This document shows positions 1 through 12,694 of a DNA stretch of 64,000 nt, in pieces. Position 1 is the stretch's first letter. Each line of letters opens with the position of its first letter. This stretch comes from Ephydatia muelleri. Taxonomy: Eukaryota > Porifera > Demospongiae > Spongillida > Spongillidae. Below the pieces are notes generated by a model that was not told where the DNA came from, searched no databases, and saw only the letters and a program-made list of their open reading frames with translations. Where the stretch lies: NCBI GenBank assembly GCA_013339895.1, contig JABACO010000005.1:4409314-4473313 (forward strand). Reading direction: 5' to 3'. Made by a program: the position numbers and the translations under genes.

Positions 1-425
1 CATGTGCAGGCAATTATGATGATACATTTTGTGCATGCATAAGATAAATAATGTGCAAACAGAAATACATGTATACACACATTTGTCATGCAATTGTGTA
101 TTATGACAGAACTAATACCTGGTTAACTAGACGTAATCCAAATTTCCGACGACGACGTCAGTCATTAGATGTGTGTATGTCATGCATCTATGATGTTTCC
201 CAGCAATTAAGAAATGCATTTGGGAATTGAGACAGGCATGCATTGTAAACTCTCTTTCTGAAGAAATTTATTTGAGAGAACCATAATTTGTTAACGATAA
301 TTTGTCTTACATTAATATATTGTATATAGGATGTTATTAATAGTTGTAACAAAAGATGTATAACATAAGTACACACAATACTATTAATTTTATTATAAAT
401 AATCAAAGTGAAGCCTACAGTCCAA

Positions 426-1560
426 CTACATTAAAATACTAACAACTACATGCACATGGTTAGGTTCTATACCCCTTAAGAGGATGGGTCTGGCATTTGC
501 TCTTATTAAGCAAATGCTTAAGTTAGAAAAACATGTTGAAAGATGCCCTCGACTTGGGCAGTGACTTATGGATTGCAAGCCTAGCTGTGAGTTATGCCAG
601 AAAAATGAAAGCCTCTCTGCCCCAAGCCCCATAGGAGTCAGCTGCTCTGGGGGTTGAGACCCACCCTAGAACTATAAGCACTTTCCATCATTGGCCTTGT
701 GTTTTCTGCTCTCCATCACCTCAAGGACTGCACCAACCATTGCTCCTGTCCGCTTCAGGTAAAGTTGAAGAATTCAGCGGTGAGACAAAGGAGATGTCTA
801 GGGACATGGTCCATCCAAGGTCCCAATTCTGCACCAGAATGTCAACAGGTCGTGACTGTGAATGGCCAGGAAAAAGCCCAACTCCAGCATCAACTTTTAC
901 AGAAACATGCGCATGGTTGAGGAAGTGCACTATAGGGTGTCCATGAGTGCATTATGGCATGAGACACCCCCCCATTTGTAGGTGAAAGCGTGGTGTCCAA
1001 GAGGGTCCAGAGTATGGGCAGGACAGAAAGCACACTGAGAGCCCTGGGAGGTATCTAGACTCATCCACCACATGATAGCTACCCACAATTCAATTGGGTC
1101 AAGATGTAGACCAAGGGATGTGGAGGGAATAACTGGTAGCCAGGATGTCGCTCGTGGGGGGCTGAAACTGAGCCTTGTTGGCAGGTGAGGATTGGTCAAA
1201 ATATCTTGAAAGGTATAGTTCTCCACTTTTGAAGATAAGAGCTTCTGACTGAGAGGTGAGGAGACCACTGAATTAACAGAGTGTTTGTTGATTAGGGAAA
1301 CATGAGCATTGAAGTGGTCAAGGCATTTGTAAGGTGTATGTCATCAGAATCATAATCACCAGAAGTACAGAAGAAGGCAATAGATGCTGAGCTGGAGTGA
1401 AGGGACAGCGAGTAACCCTAGACTACGCCTGTTGAGGCCAAGTTGGGCCTGACACCTGATGCCTCATCAGAAGTTGTGAAACCTATATAGTCCATGAAAC
1501 AGTGGTGGACGTCATCATCAAAAAGCTTGAAAGCATCTAAAACCAAATTAGTTGGAGTTT
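426..1560 (-). mobile_element. LINE-type retrotransposon 3' end, decayed
   Basis: The minus strand encodes, in broken frames, the C-terminal tail of a non-LTR retrotransposon polymerase. Around 930-1268 it reads a cysteine/histidine cluster ending CPAHTLDPLGHHAF, followed by LDISFVSPLNSSTL (near 800) and NLSICLIRANARPILLR (near 500). Tails of this kind follow the reverse transcriptase in LINE ORF2 proteins widespread in sponges and cnidarians. No reverse transcriptase core is visible, so this is a 5'-truncated dead copy with several frame breaks. A second copy of the same tail lies in the opposite orientation at 61655-62090. Confidence 0.7.
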
Positions 1561-1765
1561 AGAGAGCCAAGTAACTTAACTTGCAAAAACTACCACACAA
1601 ACATAGTAAAGTAAAAGCCACTTGTGGGTCTGTGGCAGCAACATCAATCAAGCGGAGCAAAAGTTTACGAGCTTCGAGACATTTCGAGGCAAAAACGTTT
1701 GCACATATATGTAATGTTCTAGCTATTGGGCACCCTAAGATCTCAAAATGGGGCGATTGGGAAAC

Positions 1766-1855
1766 TGACCTGGCCTCACATGACCTGGCCTCACATGACC
1801 TGGCCTCACATGACCTGGCCTCACATGACCCGGCCTCACATGACCTGGCCTCACA
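1766..1855. repeat. 15-bp tandem repeat, 6 copies
   Basis: Six consecutive copies of TGACCTGGCCTCACA, the fifth with one C/T change. The unit length is divisible by three, so the tract stays open in several frames (ASHDL repeats), but no gene is recognised around it. Confidence 0.95.
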
Positions 1856-2121
1856 TGAAGCTACCATAACACATTATTTTATCTTCATACCACCCACGAC
1901 CCCTGAATGAAAGATGCCATTCTCACAACAATGTGAATATGCATGCACACATGTAAGAGCTGTGCACATGCATGAAAGTGATGGGGAACTGCATAGAAAT
2001 GTCATAGTGTGTCTAACTCGTGTGAGTACATACATGTAATGGGACCAGGTTAATCCACAAGTGAACAAATTGGTTATCTAGCTTGCGTGGATGAGCCACA
2101 AGCACTATACTGTCATCTTAC

Positions 2122-2487
2122 CTACAGAATTCAGTGTGATTGATCCAATGATGTCAGCTACTGTTGCTGTAGCACATGTTATTAAGGTCCCATTCAGGTT
2201 AGGTGACATCATAAATGAGAGTGTGGAAGTATTGCATGGGACATTAGGGCCAGTCACTGCATTTACTGCTGTAAAAGGAGGGCATGGAGGAGGTGATGAG
2301 GATTGACCACTACAGTTGAAGACAGCACGTTGTTCCAATTCCAGAGTACAGTTTGGAGATGATGTCATCCATTGTGTGGTACTCCCAAGTTTGTTATTGG
2401 GAATGTTACAAGTCAACTGTACTGCAGTGTTTGGACATAGCTGGTCTGAACAGGGCTGGCCATTTGATACACAGGGAAGTGACTGCC
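2122..2487 (-). CDS. Ig-like ectodomain exon of a sponge-type receptor (partial)
   Basis: A 366-nt minus-strand exon sits between a good acceptor (pyrimidine-rich tract then AATTATCAG) and a donor (GTAAGATG). The 122-residue translation has Ig-like features: QLTCNIPNNKLGSTTQW early on and LNGTLITCATATVADIIG late, with several N-glycosylation sequons. The LNGTxxTC motif also occurs in the Ig-like domain of the receptor at 49962-53055, so the two are probably paralogues. No signal-peptide exon, membrane helix or neighbouring domain was found on either side, so this is either a lone exon of a gene fragment or part of a gene whose other exons I cannot recognise. It would be extracellular. Confidence 0.5.
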
Positions 2488-2489
2488 CT

Positions 2490-4145
2490 GATAATTGTGA
2501 GAAAAGGAATAATTGCAGTAGAAATTGGATTTTTGAGTCACCCCATTATGTCTACCAGTATATGCCAAATTAATACATCTATATGTTCCGGTATATTGCA
2601 GGGCCACTGGAGCCGGTAGCCTGCCCCACTGTTCATGAAACTAAAAATATTTTTACTGCATGTTACAGGGGAGGCTTGGAACAGCTTGGAACTGTGAAAA
2701 AATACAGCGAGTCATTGCCTTTAATTTCACTGTTACCACACTAATAAGTGAATTGTGATCGTATGAATATTTGGTCGGCTTTTTTCATGTGTCATGTGAC
2801 CATAACGAAATCTGCCAAACGTACATGCCACTCAATGTAAATAAATACACGATCCGCTTTGATGGTGCACAGGCTTTACGGGAATATTCGAAATGCATCA
2901 CGCGGCCTATTGGCAAACGAAACAACTACAGGGATATCAGATCAGTTTGGCGCACATACCTTGAGAGAGTACAGTCCACTGTCCACATGCATATGCTATC
3001 GCAAAGAAGACGACCTGATGGGTAGAGATGCGCGAGCAGGATCAGGTGAACCGAGCGGTCGGATGCTATTAGTATCTTACTGTATTTAATAAGTTATAAC
3101 TACTATATCGCACTGCACTTACCAACATCTTGATCGCCCACGGACGTTTGCGGCTGGACAATAAGTTGATAATTAGACAATACCGTAATTTACAAAGAAC
3201 CATAACCAAAAGTAATATCATATCTCATTATACTGTTCATGTTTTGCGAACCACAAATCATACTTACTTTGAGACATTTAGTAAAAATAAATAGCATCTG
3301 CAAATGCTGTAACATATCTGTAAACAAAACCATCGACGCGCAAGTACAAGCATTATTATCAGTGATATGCGCAGCCCGTTTTCACGCCCATGTGTCTTTG
3401 GCGGGAAAAGAGACAGTTACTTTAAGCGTGCGTAGTGGAGGAACTAACCAATAGAAAACGTTTGGCGAGAATAAAGCTTATCAGCACACATGGGGAAACA
3501 CATATACAACACACAGAACTAGCCACGATTTTTTTAAACCTGTGATCTAGACGTGAGTTTTTATGAATAAAAGGGGCAGTATTGTATGGGGATCCACGTA
3601 ATGAAGGTAAACCAGAGTGTATGGCCGCTTCTTGACGGAGGCTAGAGAAAGAAGGGGAAAAAGGAGTTCATACAAGTGCAGAGAGTTTGCAGACGATTTG
3701 CACTCAGTCTGTGCAATTAACACAGGCAATGACATGATGAGCCACTCACCCACAAACGTTTATTTATGCAAATAAGTGTTAGTTGGCAACCATATACACA
3801 AGACCCTCCAGGTTTAACTAAGAATAAAATATGCTCAAATAGCGTATTGGCATGGCAAACACATATTGGATTCGGTCTCATGGGGTGAGAAAGAAGCCAA
3901 ATCCATTCATGCAAAGGATGTACCATTCGGTACCAGATCCTTTGTTGCTCATTGTTAAGGAGCACTTACTGATTGCAGCTCTACAAAATGTGGCGCCTCC
4001 TCCTAAAAGAATGAAATAATAATACATGTACCGCAATTCACGATAAACTTCAACAGTAAGTATCGCTGGTGAATAAAATCGTGGCTACAAGAACATACGA
4101 GAACTAGTTAGTACCTTCTGTTACCTTTAATTTCTAGCTTGAATT
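2490..4145. other. No recognisable gene
   Basis: AT-rich noncoding-looking DNA. Short open frames are present but none has codon structure, splice context or a recognisable motif. Confidence 0.5.
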
Positions 4146-4465
4146 CAAACTTTCTATCGGTCGGGAACGACACTTCGAAGATCGAGGAAAGGCAAACTCT
4201 ATAATTATGCTGTTGAAAATCATATCCGGATATTAGGATAAAACGGTATTCGAATAATCAGAGATAATATATATATTATCTCTGGAATAATGGGCGACGA
4301 ATACCTAAGTACCTCCGAATGGAGAAGTATAAACCGGTTATTTCGAATAGATTAAATTCACTAATCGATTTTTCCGAGTAATGCTAAAATGCTATTCGAA
4401 CGGATAGGTTTTTGCGAATATCCGAATAACCCGAATAACCTGATAACCGGTTACACACCCTACAA
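4146..4465. repeat. Repeat-like tract rich in CCGAATAACC / ATTCGAATA words
   Basis: Recurrent ATTCGAATA, CCGAATAACC and AACCGGTTA words, together with the perfect 26-bp palindrome at 4259-4284, suggest the remains of a small DNA transposon. Boundaries are not defined. Confidence 0.35.
4259..4284. repeat. Perfect 26-bp palindrome
   Basis: CAGAGATAATATA followed by its exact complement. The same CAGAGATAAT/ATTATCTCTG core recurs at 6512-6535. Confidence 0.9.
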
Positions 4466-5124
4466 TTAGCCATATATCCGTATCCATGGAAGCCACATTA
4501 AAAATACTCAACAACATGGCGCTAATTGAATCCTAGTCTTGTGACAAAAAACAATTTAAAATTCAAATGGCCAAAATCTAGAATAGGTAAATTATTTAAA
4601 ATACCTCTAAAGATAATACAACTGCATGATCTCTTATTCTGGGGGCCCACAAATCTGAATCTAAACTGGTGTAAGAATTATGAGCTGCAGAATACATTAA
4701 TTAGGTGTGCAAATATTGATTTTCCATACATCTCTATGGAAAGTGCTGTTTTCACAACAATTTTCAATACAAAAGTAGTTTTTTTTTTGTTCAGCTAAAT
4801 CAAGATCGTACGTATATGAAGCAATGTTGATAGCCACAAAAGTTGTACCCTATTACGTTATTAATTAACAATCAAGTTTATAAACAGCCGTTCATTTTCT
4901 ATGAGAGTTATCCGGAAGTATACGCGAATGTACAAACCGTAGCAATTGTCAATTCCCTTTGCGCATTTCTGGATATGATTTTTTTAAAATTGGATTGCAA
5001 TTGAACCACGGCCGCATCAGGTTTGCACGGAACGCGTTTGTTAGCGCTGTTTGTAAAACTATAAATTAGAAGTGACGCTGGGTACGACGATCGACTATAG
5101 CACGTACTCAAGCTAGGGCATAGA

Positions 5125-5850
5125 ATGGTATACTCGAACTATAAAAAGCAGCGTATTCTTCTTCACTTTGCGGCTGGAAAACGAGCGCCAACTATAGCGA
5201 AGCTACTTCGTGAAGAAAACCTACTGGGCACACGAAAGTGTGTGAACGAATTCCTTGTGAGATTAAGGAACACTCAGACCATCAGTCGCAAGCATGGCTC
5301 GGGTGGACCGACAAAGATACAAGTCATAGCCATTGTCGAGCAACAAATGCAAAGCGATGATGAAACAACCGCAGAACGTAAACGACACTTTTGACAATGT
5401 AATATGGGCTCGGTGCAGCTGGAAAATCACAGGAGATTTTGCTGCCGTAAGATTGACCTAAGCCAAGGTTTGAAGGTAATGTTATAATACATGTGGATGT
5501 ACATGTATGCGTGAATGTCACGTGCATTAACCTGATTTCTTATATTGCATGCATGCAGGGCTAAACATCCAACCAAAGTACTGCACTGTATCCGGGCGGT
5601 CACAGGTTGATGATGAATAATGACCCGAAACATATACATCTAGGTATGCTGCAGCATGGATGAATGCAAATGGGATCAATTGGTGGAGAACACCAGCAGA
5701 ATCTCCGGATATCAATCGTATAGAAAATCTCTGGCATGAGCTGAAAGAATACCAACGCAGAGTTGTTAAGCCCAAAACCCGCAAGCAGGAGCTCATCAAT
5801 GGAATTGGAGAACTGTTGACAAGGAGAAGTGTTATAAATATATAGGGCAC
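5125..5850 (+). pseudogene. Tc1/mariner-type transposase remnant
   Basis: The first open segment (5125-5394) is a helix-turn-helix N-terminus of the Tc1/mariner type, with motifs AAGKRAPTIAKLLREENL and TISRKHGSGGPTK followed by IVEQQMQSDDETTA. The DDE catalytic core is mostly missing. From about 5612 the 3' end resumes with MNNDPKH (second-Asp motif) and, one frame over, WWRTPAESPDINRIENLWHE, the loop holding the last catalytic acidic residue. The internal deletion and frame changes make it non-functional. No terminal inverted repeats were found next to it. Confidence 0.75.
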
Positions 5851-5899
5851 TTAAAAAAAGTAATACCAAAAGTCATAGAACTGAAAGGTTGTGCAGCTG

Positions 5900-8800
5900 G
5901 TTACTGATTACATGTAGCATTTTAACACCATTTTTTAAATTTTGATGCTTTGTTTATTATTATATGCATCCAAACACTTATGAACAGCAATACAATTACA
6001 CATATACACCACTTGAATGTTAAACTCCACTCTCAGACCTGAAAAAGCCTGAACGTGAAAGCAAAGCTCTGGTATTTGCTCTAATGTGTTATACTGAGGC
6101 GTTGGTAGATGGTAGTGATGGCCTTGGATTTGCTGCATTGCAACTGGATGGCCAGACGGGATGCTAGACGAGAAATGGTGGACTGAGCTTCTGCACCCCA
6201 GCAACCGTAAGTCTCAACTGCTAAGGGTATGGAAATCCATCCAAGAACACTTCAGATCATTAACCACATGCTCCCGAACTTCAGCTGCAGAGTTGCATCC
6301 AAAATTAATAAATTGCGCCCACACTTATTATATCGCCAAATTTCTGTACTCTGTACAAGATATGAAGTGGCCACCATTCAATTATCTGTCTGAACCAGGT
6401 ATGATAGCAAGTTAAAATGTGATCCAGAATGATATGACGACCGCAAACAGAATAATGGCAAATTCTGTACATGATATTGCGTATAAATTCGCAATTAACG
6501 CAGGAAGTATTACCAGAGATAATATTATCTCTGGTATTACCGAACAATATGTACTTGTAACGCAATTAGCTTTGGATCATGGAATAGGGAAATCCTCTAC
6601 CGATGAAAAATGCGCACGGAAGACGCCTAAAAGTTAGCGAAGGGTAGATCAGCGCAGGGTGGTTGACAGGTGGTGTGCATTATTTAGAGCCAGTACTAGA
6701 CTACATGTACGAAGCTGAAAGTCAGATTGGCCAATAGGACTACGACATCCCACTGCAAAGAGATTCGTAAGCTAGCCTAATACTGCCACTCCCCTTATGA
6801 TGTCGTCACCACTACGTGACATCATGCAGTCCAGCTAGCAATCAACAACAAGTGAGTCCCCCTTCCCGTATACCGGTATAATCCCTTTTCATAGCCTCCT
6901 ACAGGGTCCCTTAATGTTCCTCCCCTTATCCCTTATCCCATGTCCCTAATCTAGTCTCATCCCCAGCATTCACAAACTATCCCTAATCCTCCTCCCCAGT
7001 CTTATATGTGTAAATGTCAGACAAGTTGAGAGACTCCTATGGCAACATCAGGTGGGTGAGCCCTCTACCACCTCAGAAGGCTTACATCTTCCTCCCAGGT
7101 GTCACCATTTCCCAACCTGGAGCAGCAAGGAAGGTATGCACATACATGTATAACACAAATGTACAGTTAACAGTCTTGGGCTGTCATTTGCCTAGGTCTA
7201 TGTGTATGTTTATGTGTGTGTGCACTGCACATGGATGAATGAAAGAACACAACTCTGATCACTATGGGAGGGACTTGGCCAGTTATCAGGTAGAGGAAGC
7301 ATGAGGGACATGGAGAGGGGATTAGCACACTTGAGAACACGGTTAGTTGCTATGGGTGTGTATAGTCATCCATCCCTCCCTCTTCTCCTTTCTCCCTCCC
7401 CTGCCCTCCTCTCTCTTCTCCCTACCTCCCGTGGACAGATCCCAGCTTTTCACATAGTTGCAGAGCAGCTGACACACCAACCACCAAGAGAAGTCAGCAA
7501 AGGCTGGAGCGATCTGAAGGTGAAAATAAGTCTGGGCACTTGTATCATTGCTGTATCCTTGCATTGGAATCAGGTTCAAGGTACAAACATATGATTTCCA
7601 GAAATTTATACAGATTTTAAATACAAATTAGAGTGGAGGGATACAAGTCCTGTACCTGTACATGTATAAATACGACAGGACTGTTTTAGGTTGCTTTTAT
7701 AAATGACTTGATGTGGTGTTATGTGATAGATACTGCATCTTCATTCATGTGCCCTGGGCCAGTGGGGTGTGGTTATTTACTTAGAGTGTACAGGGTTAAC
7801 TGACCTTTATGGTACAATATACTCATGGAATGTGGTGCTTGATAGGGTTAACTGATGTCTAACAATGGCTGTGGTCATTTACTTAGAGTGTACAGTGTTA
7901 ACTGACCTGTGCTGTTGTTTAAGTTAGACTGTTTTCTGGGAGTGTGACCATTAGTTGTTTATTTTATGTCTAGTGAGTGGTAATGTGTCAAGTCCTTTGT
8001 TTAAAAGGAGTAAACAAGGTTTAATATGTTGCCCTTACCCCCCCCCCCTCTTCTTAGATAGGGCATATAGTGTGTTGAAAGGGGGCTTTGTCTAGGGTTA
8101 GCGGTTCAAGCCTGCCTCTCTGTCTGCAACCCTTCCCTCTAAACAACCTATCCCCAAATTAGATTGTCTCTTTTTCAGACTCTGGTTCCAGGCACATGTA
8201 TAGTACTGCTATATATAACTTGTGTTCTTGGGAAAGTAACCATTCAGTCTCATAGCCTGCCTACATTTTGCTGACCCTCCCACCACCACCTGTGCATTGA
8301 TATTGTACCTTGTACACTTTCATCAATGGCAGGTGGCACCCTTCTGGCTTCTACCCCCATCAACCACTTTGGTCACACAACCAAGGGCAGCCAGCGCTAC
8401 CATTGGTCCCAGACCTGGCCTTATTTTCACACCCTGTCACCAGGTTGCCGCCTGACCCTTTTGGGGCAAACTGACTAGTATAAACGCATGATAGGACCCA
8501 GATGGAGGGTGCACACCTTTACACATTAGCACTGTATTAGCTTTTATACAGCATTGACAGTCCACACACATAAACACACACACCACCACCACCAGGTATC
8601 TTATAGTAAGTTACACTCCATCACACTGATATTATTTCCTATGGGAGTACAGGAGTTAACTGATGATGTTACAGCTCTTGGGGTTGTGGTCAAAGACTTA
8701 GAGAGAGAACTGGCTGTGCCAGGGCTTGTGTAATTGTGGTCATTGGTATTAAGTATTCATATTGTGCACTTACATGTACACATGTACTTGTTGGTTGAGT

Positions 8801-9256
8801 TTCTGTCCTTTGCAGCTGTCCCCTTAAGGCCATCATATACTGCTACTTCCTGGGGCAAAGACTTCTTGGCAACCTGTTGCACCCAACTCAAATTAATATG
8901 GGTAAAAGTTCCACAAACCACCAGTAAACTAAAGAGGAACCAAACCTTGACCCACATTCATTTGAGTTGCATGAGACATGTCTCCTGGTTGCCATTTATC
9001 TGATAGAAGAAGATACAGAGGTCTAAACTTCTTTGTTTTGCAGGGATAAAATGTAACTGCCATACCGACACTTGCTGCATGCATACTAGCAGAAATAAGT
9101 TTCATGCCAACAACTGCATCCCAAAATCGAATCTTATCATTCTCCATACCAATATTACGTCTCATGCTTCTATCTTAATATGTATTCATACAAACCTTTG
9201 ATGTCCTTGACTACCTTCAAACTTTCCATCATCTGCACATGATGGTACGCTTGCAA
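5900..9256. other. No confidently recognisable gene
   Basis: Several exon-like open stretches with splice-like borders occur on the plus strand (7010-7140, 7440-7525, 8330-8470), but no family was recognised and frames do not join convincingly. Short partial repeats of CTTAGAGTGTACAG with GTTAACTGACC occur around 7780-7910. Confidence 0.4.
6512..6535. repeat. Perfect 24-bp palindrome
   Basis: ACCAGAGATAAT followed by its exact complement; related to the palindrome at 4259-4284, on the other side of the Tc1/mariner remnant. Confidence 0.9.
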
Positions 9257-9546
9257 AGTGTGGTGGAGTGGAGAGGCACTGGGATAGTGTGGTGGAGTGG
9301 AGAGGCACTGGGATAGTGTGGTGGAGTGGAGAGGCACTGGGATAGTGTGGTGGAGTGGAGAGGCACTGGGATAGTGTGGTGGAGTGGAGAGACACTGGGA
9401 TAGTGTGGTGGAGTGGAGAGGCACTGGGATAGTGTGGTGGAGTGGAGAGGCACTGGGATAGTGTGGTGGAGTGGAGAGGCACTGGGATAGTGTGGTGGAG
9501 TGGAGAGGCACTGGGATAGTGTGGTGGAGTGGAGAGGCACTGGGAT
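9257..9546. repeat. 29-bp minisatellite, exactly 10 copies
   Basis: Ten consecutive copies of a 29-bp unit containing GTGGTGGAGTGGAGAGGC, with a single substitution (GAGAGACAC) in the fifth. Because 29 is not a multiple of three, all three minus-strand frames stay open and read a 29-residue repeat, which is a by-product and not evidence of a protein. Confidence 0.97.
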
Positions 9547-10271
9547 AGTGCATGGATGTTTGGTAGGTTTGATCATTTACATGTTGTATGTACCAGGTTG
9601 CAGTGAAGCCAAATGAGCACCCGGATTGCCCAGATAAAATGACCTAATATGAGGATACATACCCCTCATCTGATGGATCCTCACCTTCATTCTACTTGTA
9701 GGTGGGGTAAGCATGGGTTGTACAATGTAGACATCATACTGATGTCATGCCATCCTTCTCCCCAACATACCACCCTTCTTCCACACTTGCCATTCTTGAT
9801 GAAGTTCATGCTATCAATAAATCAGCTGTTCGATCTGTGGAATCGAAATGTTTGTTTCTGTGTGTATGTGTGTGTGTGCGTGTGTGTGAAAATGAAGATG
9901 TTATGTGTATTATTGATTACGACATAATCCTCTCAATAGATTATTGCCCGAAGTGCCCTTTTCCAAATGAGAAATTCTGTTCAACTGCCATAAGAAGCTA
10001 TATGTACATGAGCGTGTGCACTGTAGAACAATCGTGACAAGTGTAATGTACTTTCTTGTAATGTATCGTGAAGTAACTTTTACCACACTTGTTTATTATA
10101 CTTCTCAAGCTCAGGCAGATCTGACGGCAATGTCACAGCATTTTTGGAAAGTCTGGCACATGCCAACTAACAACTGTGCCACTGTACATGAATCTGGTGT
10201 TGGTAGAATGGCAATGTCACTATAGGGGGTGTGGCACAGTACTGTGTTACTGAAAATCTATTTAATTTGAC

Positions 10272-10605
10272 TTTAACCATGAACAGTGAAGGTTTTTCCC
10301 CAACTCAGGGACATGGTTAGAACAGTATCTGATGTCTTGGTAGTATGGCAATATCAAACGGTCATTATATGTTGGAGGCGGGGGGGGCGGGTGGGGGGCG
10401 GGGGGGGAGGTGGGGGGGCGGGGGGAGGTGGCAAGATGCGAATTGACTTTTGAGAAACGTACAATTAGTATCACCTTGATCCCACAATGGGCAGTGAAGA
10501 TTTTCCCCAACTCAGGGAGATGGGTGGAACAGTTTCTAATCTCTTGGTAGCATGGCAATATGTAAAGGTCATATGTTGGGGGCGGAGGGGGGGGGGGGGG
10601 GGGGC
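10272..10605. repeat. Tandem duplication, each copy ending in a G-rich run
   Basis: Two copies about 205 bp apart share TTTTCCCCAACTCAGGGA and TCTTGGTAGTATGGCAATAT-like segments. Each ends in a G-rich tract (10379-10432 and 10577-10604). Confidence 0.75.
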
Positions 10606-10895
10606 TACATGCCAACTCACTGAGGTCTATAGCTAGTTCTGAGCATCTTTACATTTCTATAAAATTAATAGTGAAAGTTTCTTTAGTTCGTGTGATGTTG
10701 AGTGGTGTAGTGTGGAATGGGTACTGGGTAAGGAGTGCATATTGATGTGTGAGAGGGGTGTTATGGTGATATCTACAGTGTTGTGGTGGGTACCAGCATT
10801 CCTCTACTCATAGTTTCCAGCTGCAGCATAGTCATGCCTTAAATGGTCATACTGCATTTCCATAATCAAATACACAGCACATGTACAAATGAGGA

Positions 10896-11520
10896 CTAGC
10901 TATTAAAAAACTCAACACAATTTCTGTATTTCACACTTTTGTTCTTATCCCGAGCCCTTTTGCATGCTTGGCTTATTCCTTCTAGGCAGTCCTTCCAAAT
11001 CACTTCAAACTCTCTGGAGGAGTTATTGTTGGGAATTGAAGCAAAAGGATGTGTTTTAGCTTAGCCATGCCCTCTGCTGGAAGAGCCTTGAATCCACCCC
11101 TTCCACCAGTCAGAGTGCTTTGCAGCTTCACTTCCTCACCAAAGATGGCATCTCTTGCCAGCTTCACTTCCAGTGTTGATGCCCTTGCAGGCACACAGAG
11201 CTTTGAGTTGGCTCTCATCACCTCAGACACAGACTGGCCTTGTGGTGCGCTGTTAGCTGGAACAGTGTTATCTTGAACAGTGCTAGCTGGAACACATTCA
11301 ACTAGCAATGCAGTAGAGGTTGAAGTAGTTGGCAGTTGCCTAGTTCCAGGGCTTCAATTGCACTGTGTACACGAATATATATGAATATCAGATGGTGACT
11401 TAAGTGCAGAACAAATGCTGGTACCTTCTTATTTGCAATCTCCATTGTTTCGCTAGCTTTCAGCTTTTGCAGATCTGATGCCATCTGAGTGATTTGCCTC
11501 TTCATAGCAGCTATGTCCAT
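10896..11520 (-). CDS. BEN-domain protein (two exons, one frame break)
   Basis: Exon 1 (11425-11520) starts at an ATG and encodes a coiled-coil-like MDIAAMKRQITQMASDLQKL, ending at a GTACC donor. Exon 2 (10896-11301) follows a TTGCTAG acceptor and encodes a BEN domain: VKLARDAIFGEEV, then GRGGFKALPAEGMAKLKHI, then, after a one-base frame change near 11030, REFEVIWKDCLEGISQACKR and a stop. BEN domains bind DNA or chromatin proteins and usually act as repressors or adaptors in the nucleus. The coiled coil followed by BEN is a usual arrangement. The frame break is either a sequence error or decay. The gene lies downstream of, and on the same strand as, the DIS3L fragment. Confidence 0.65.
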
Positions 11521-11583
11521 CGATACATTAGAATGATCTGTGAAAGTATAAAACCATACTCATTACGTATCCATAGTTTTACG

Positions 11584-11605
11584 CCCCCCCCCCCCCCCCC
11601 CCCCC
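11584..11605. repeat. Poly-C run (22)
   Basis: Uninterrupted C homopolymer inside an apparent intron or spacer; one of several long C/G runs in the window. Confidence 0.95.
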
Positions 11606-11833
11606 GCACTGCAAAACACCTTCCGCCGCCCCTGTAATCTTCCTCTTTCCTACTGTCCCCACCCACCTGTGCTGGCCAGTCATTGTACCAGGCCAGCTCT
11701 GTGCCACTATCCTGTAGGGTGCCTGCAACAGGACGAACAGAATGACCATAAGACCTCAATCCCTAATACAGCACACGCCCAGGTCAGGCCAACTCAAACA
11801 TCAATCCCTTATATGGCATGAAACAAGGCCCAC

Positions 11834-12641
11834 AGGATCTATAATGAACAAGAGGTGGGTGTGGCAAAGGTCCCTACATGTCCTGACCTCTTCAGGGTCA
11901 ACATTCCATGGAGTCCATATGGTAACCATGGGGAGATCTATAGAGGGGGGAGGAGAGTGATTATGGGATGACCACAGCAACTAGCTCACCATCAAGGAAA
12001 GCTTTGCTAAATGGTGGTATCATTATTTCATGCTCTATAAGCTGGGCCACTGTCTCTGTATCAATATCTCCTATAAGACCACTAGTCTGTACAAAGTGAC
12101 CCTGTACAGGGGAGAGATATGAGTGAAGGAAAGTGTGGGAAAAGAAGTGGAGATATAGGGATGAGGAGGGGGAGGAGGGAGGCACAGGAGATATATGGAG
12201 GACACAGACATGATACATACTACACATAGAATAGCTCATGCACAAACATGTCCATTACATGTATGTAGCCACTCATACATGTACGTATGCCCACACACCA
12301 ATGAATTCAGCCTGTCTGGTGCTGATCCTAATCTTTGGTATGTATTCATCATACATGCAGAACCAGTTCAGACCTCCCACCAGTGCTCAGAGCCCTCCTG
12401 CTGTTGTCAAGGCAACTAAGATAAAAGGAAGTCCTGTGCAAGATTAACATCACTTGCAACAAAAGAGGCAACCACCTGTCCTGTTGCCATGACATTGGTA
12501 CTCTCTGATGGTCCTTAGTCTAGCCACCTTGGGGAGGATGCTGGCCCTGCCTCTCCACTTTGACTTTGGCAGCAGTCTCACTTCAACAAGATCATCGTGT
12601 ATAGCTTTGTTTCTGTTTAGTGCACACCACACACCCACCAC
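11834..12641 (-). pseudogene. DIS3L: DIS3L-like exoribonuclease, internal fragment
   Basis: Four consecutive minus-strand exons match the middle of DIS3-like exonuclease 1, a cytoplasmic exosome RNase II/RNB nuclease. In order: cold-shock-type segment LNRNKAIHDDLVEVRLLPKS (12641 down to about 12440, with a frame change near 12500 before VMATGQVV); DEYIPKIRISTRQAEFI (to 12299); GHFVQTSGLIGDIDTET to PPFSKAFLD (11990-12101); and WTPWNVDPEEV to LLFIIDP (11834-11937), where the catalytic RNB domain would begin. Splice sites and phases fit between the last two exons. The PIN/N-terminal part and the RNB catalytic core are absent: upstream the giant transposon begins 54 bp away, and downstream lies the BEN gene. 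I infer a truncated gene. Confidence 0.65.
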
Positions 12642-12694
12642 CTCGTCAGTTTCTGATTAGTGCACACCACTCATAAAAAAATAATTCAATTGCA

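Noticed and set aside
6010..6430. Possible transposase remnant near the second palindrome
   Set aside because: Only vague similarity; no catalytic motif.
7010..7525. Exon-like plus-strand segments
   Set aside because: Borders resemble splice sites but no family was recognised and frames could not be joined.
8929..9165. Possible WD40 blade on the minus strand (NDKIRFWDAVVGM)
   Set aside because: One motif only, no second blade and no convincing neighbouring exons.
9170..9576. Long proline/histidine-rich minus-strand ORFs
   Set aside because: They are the 29-bp minisatellite read in three frames; no gene context.
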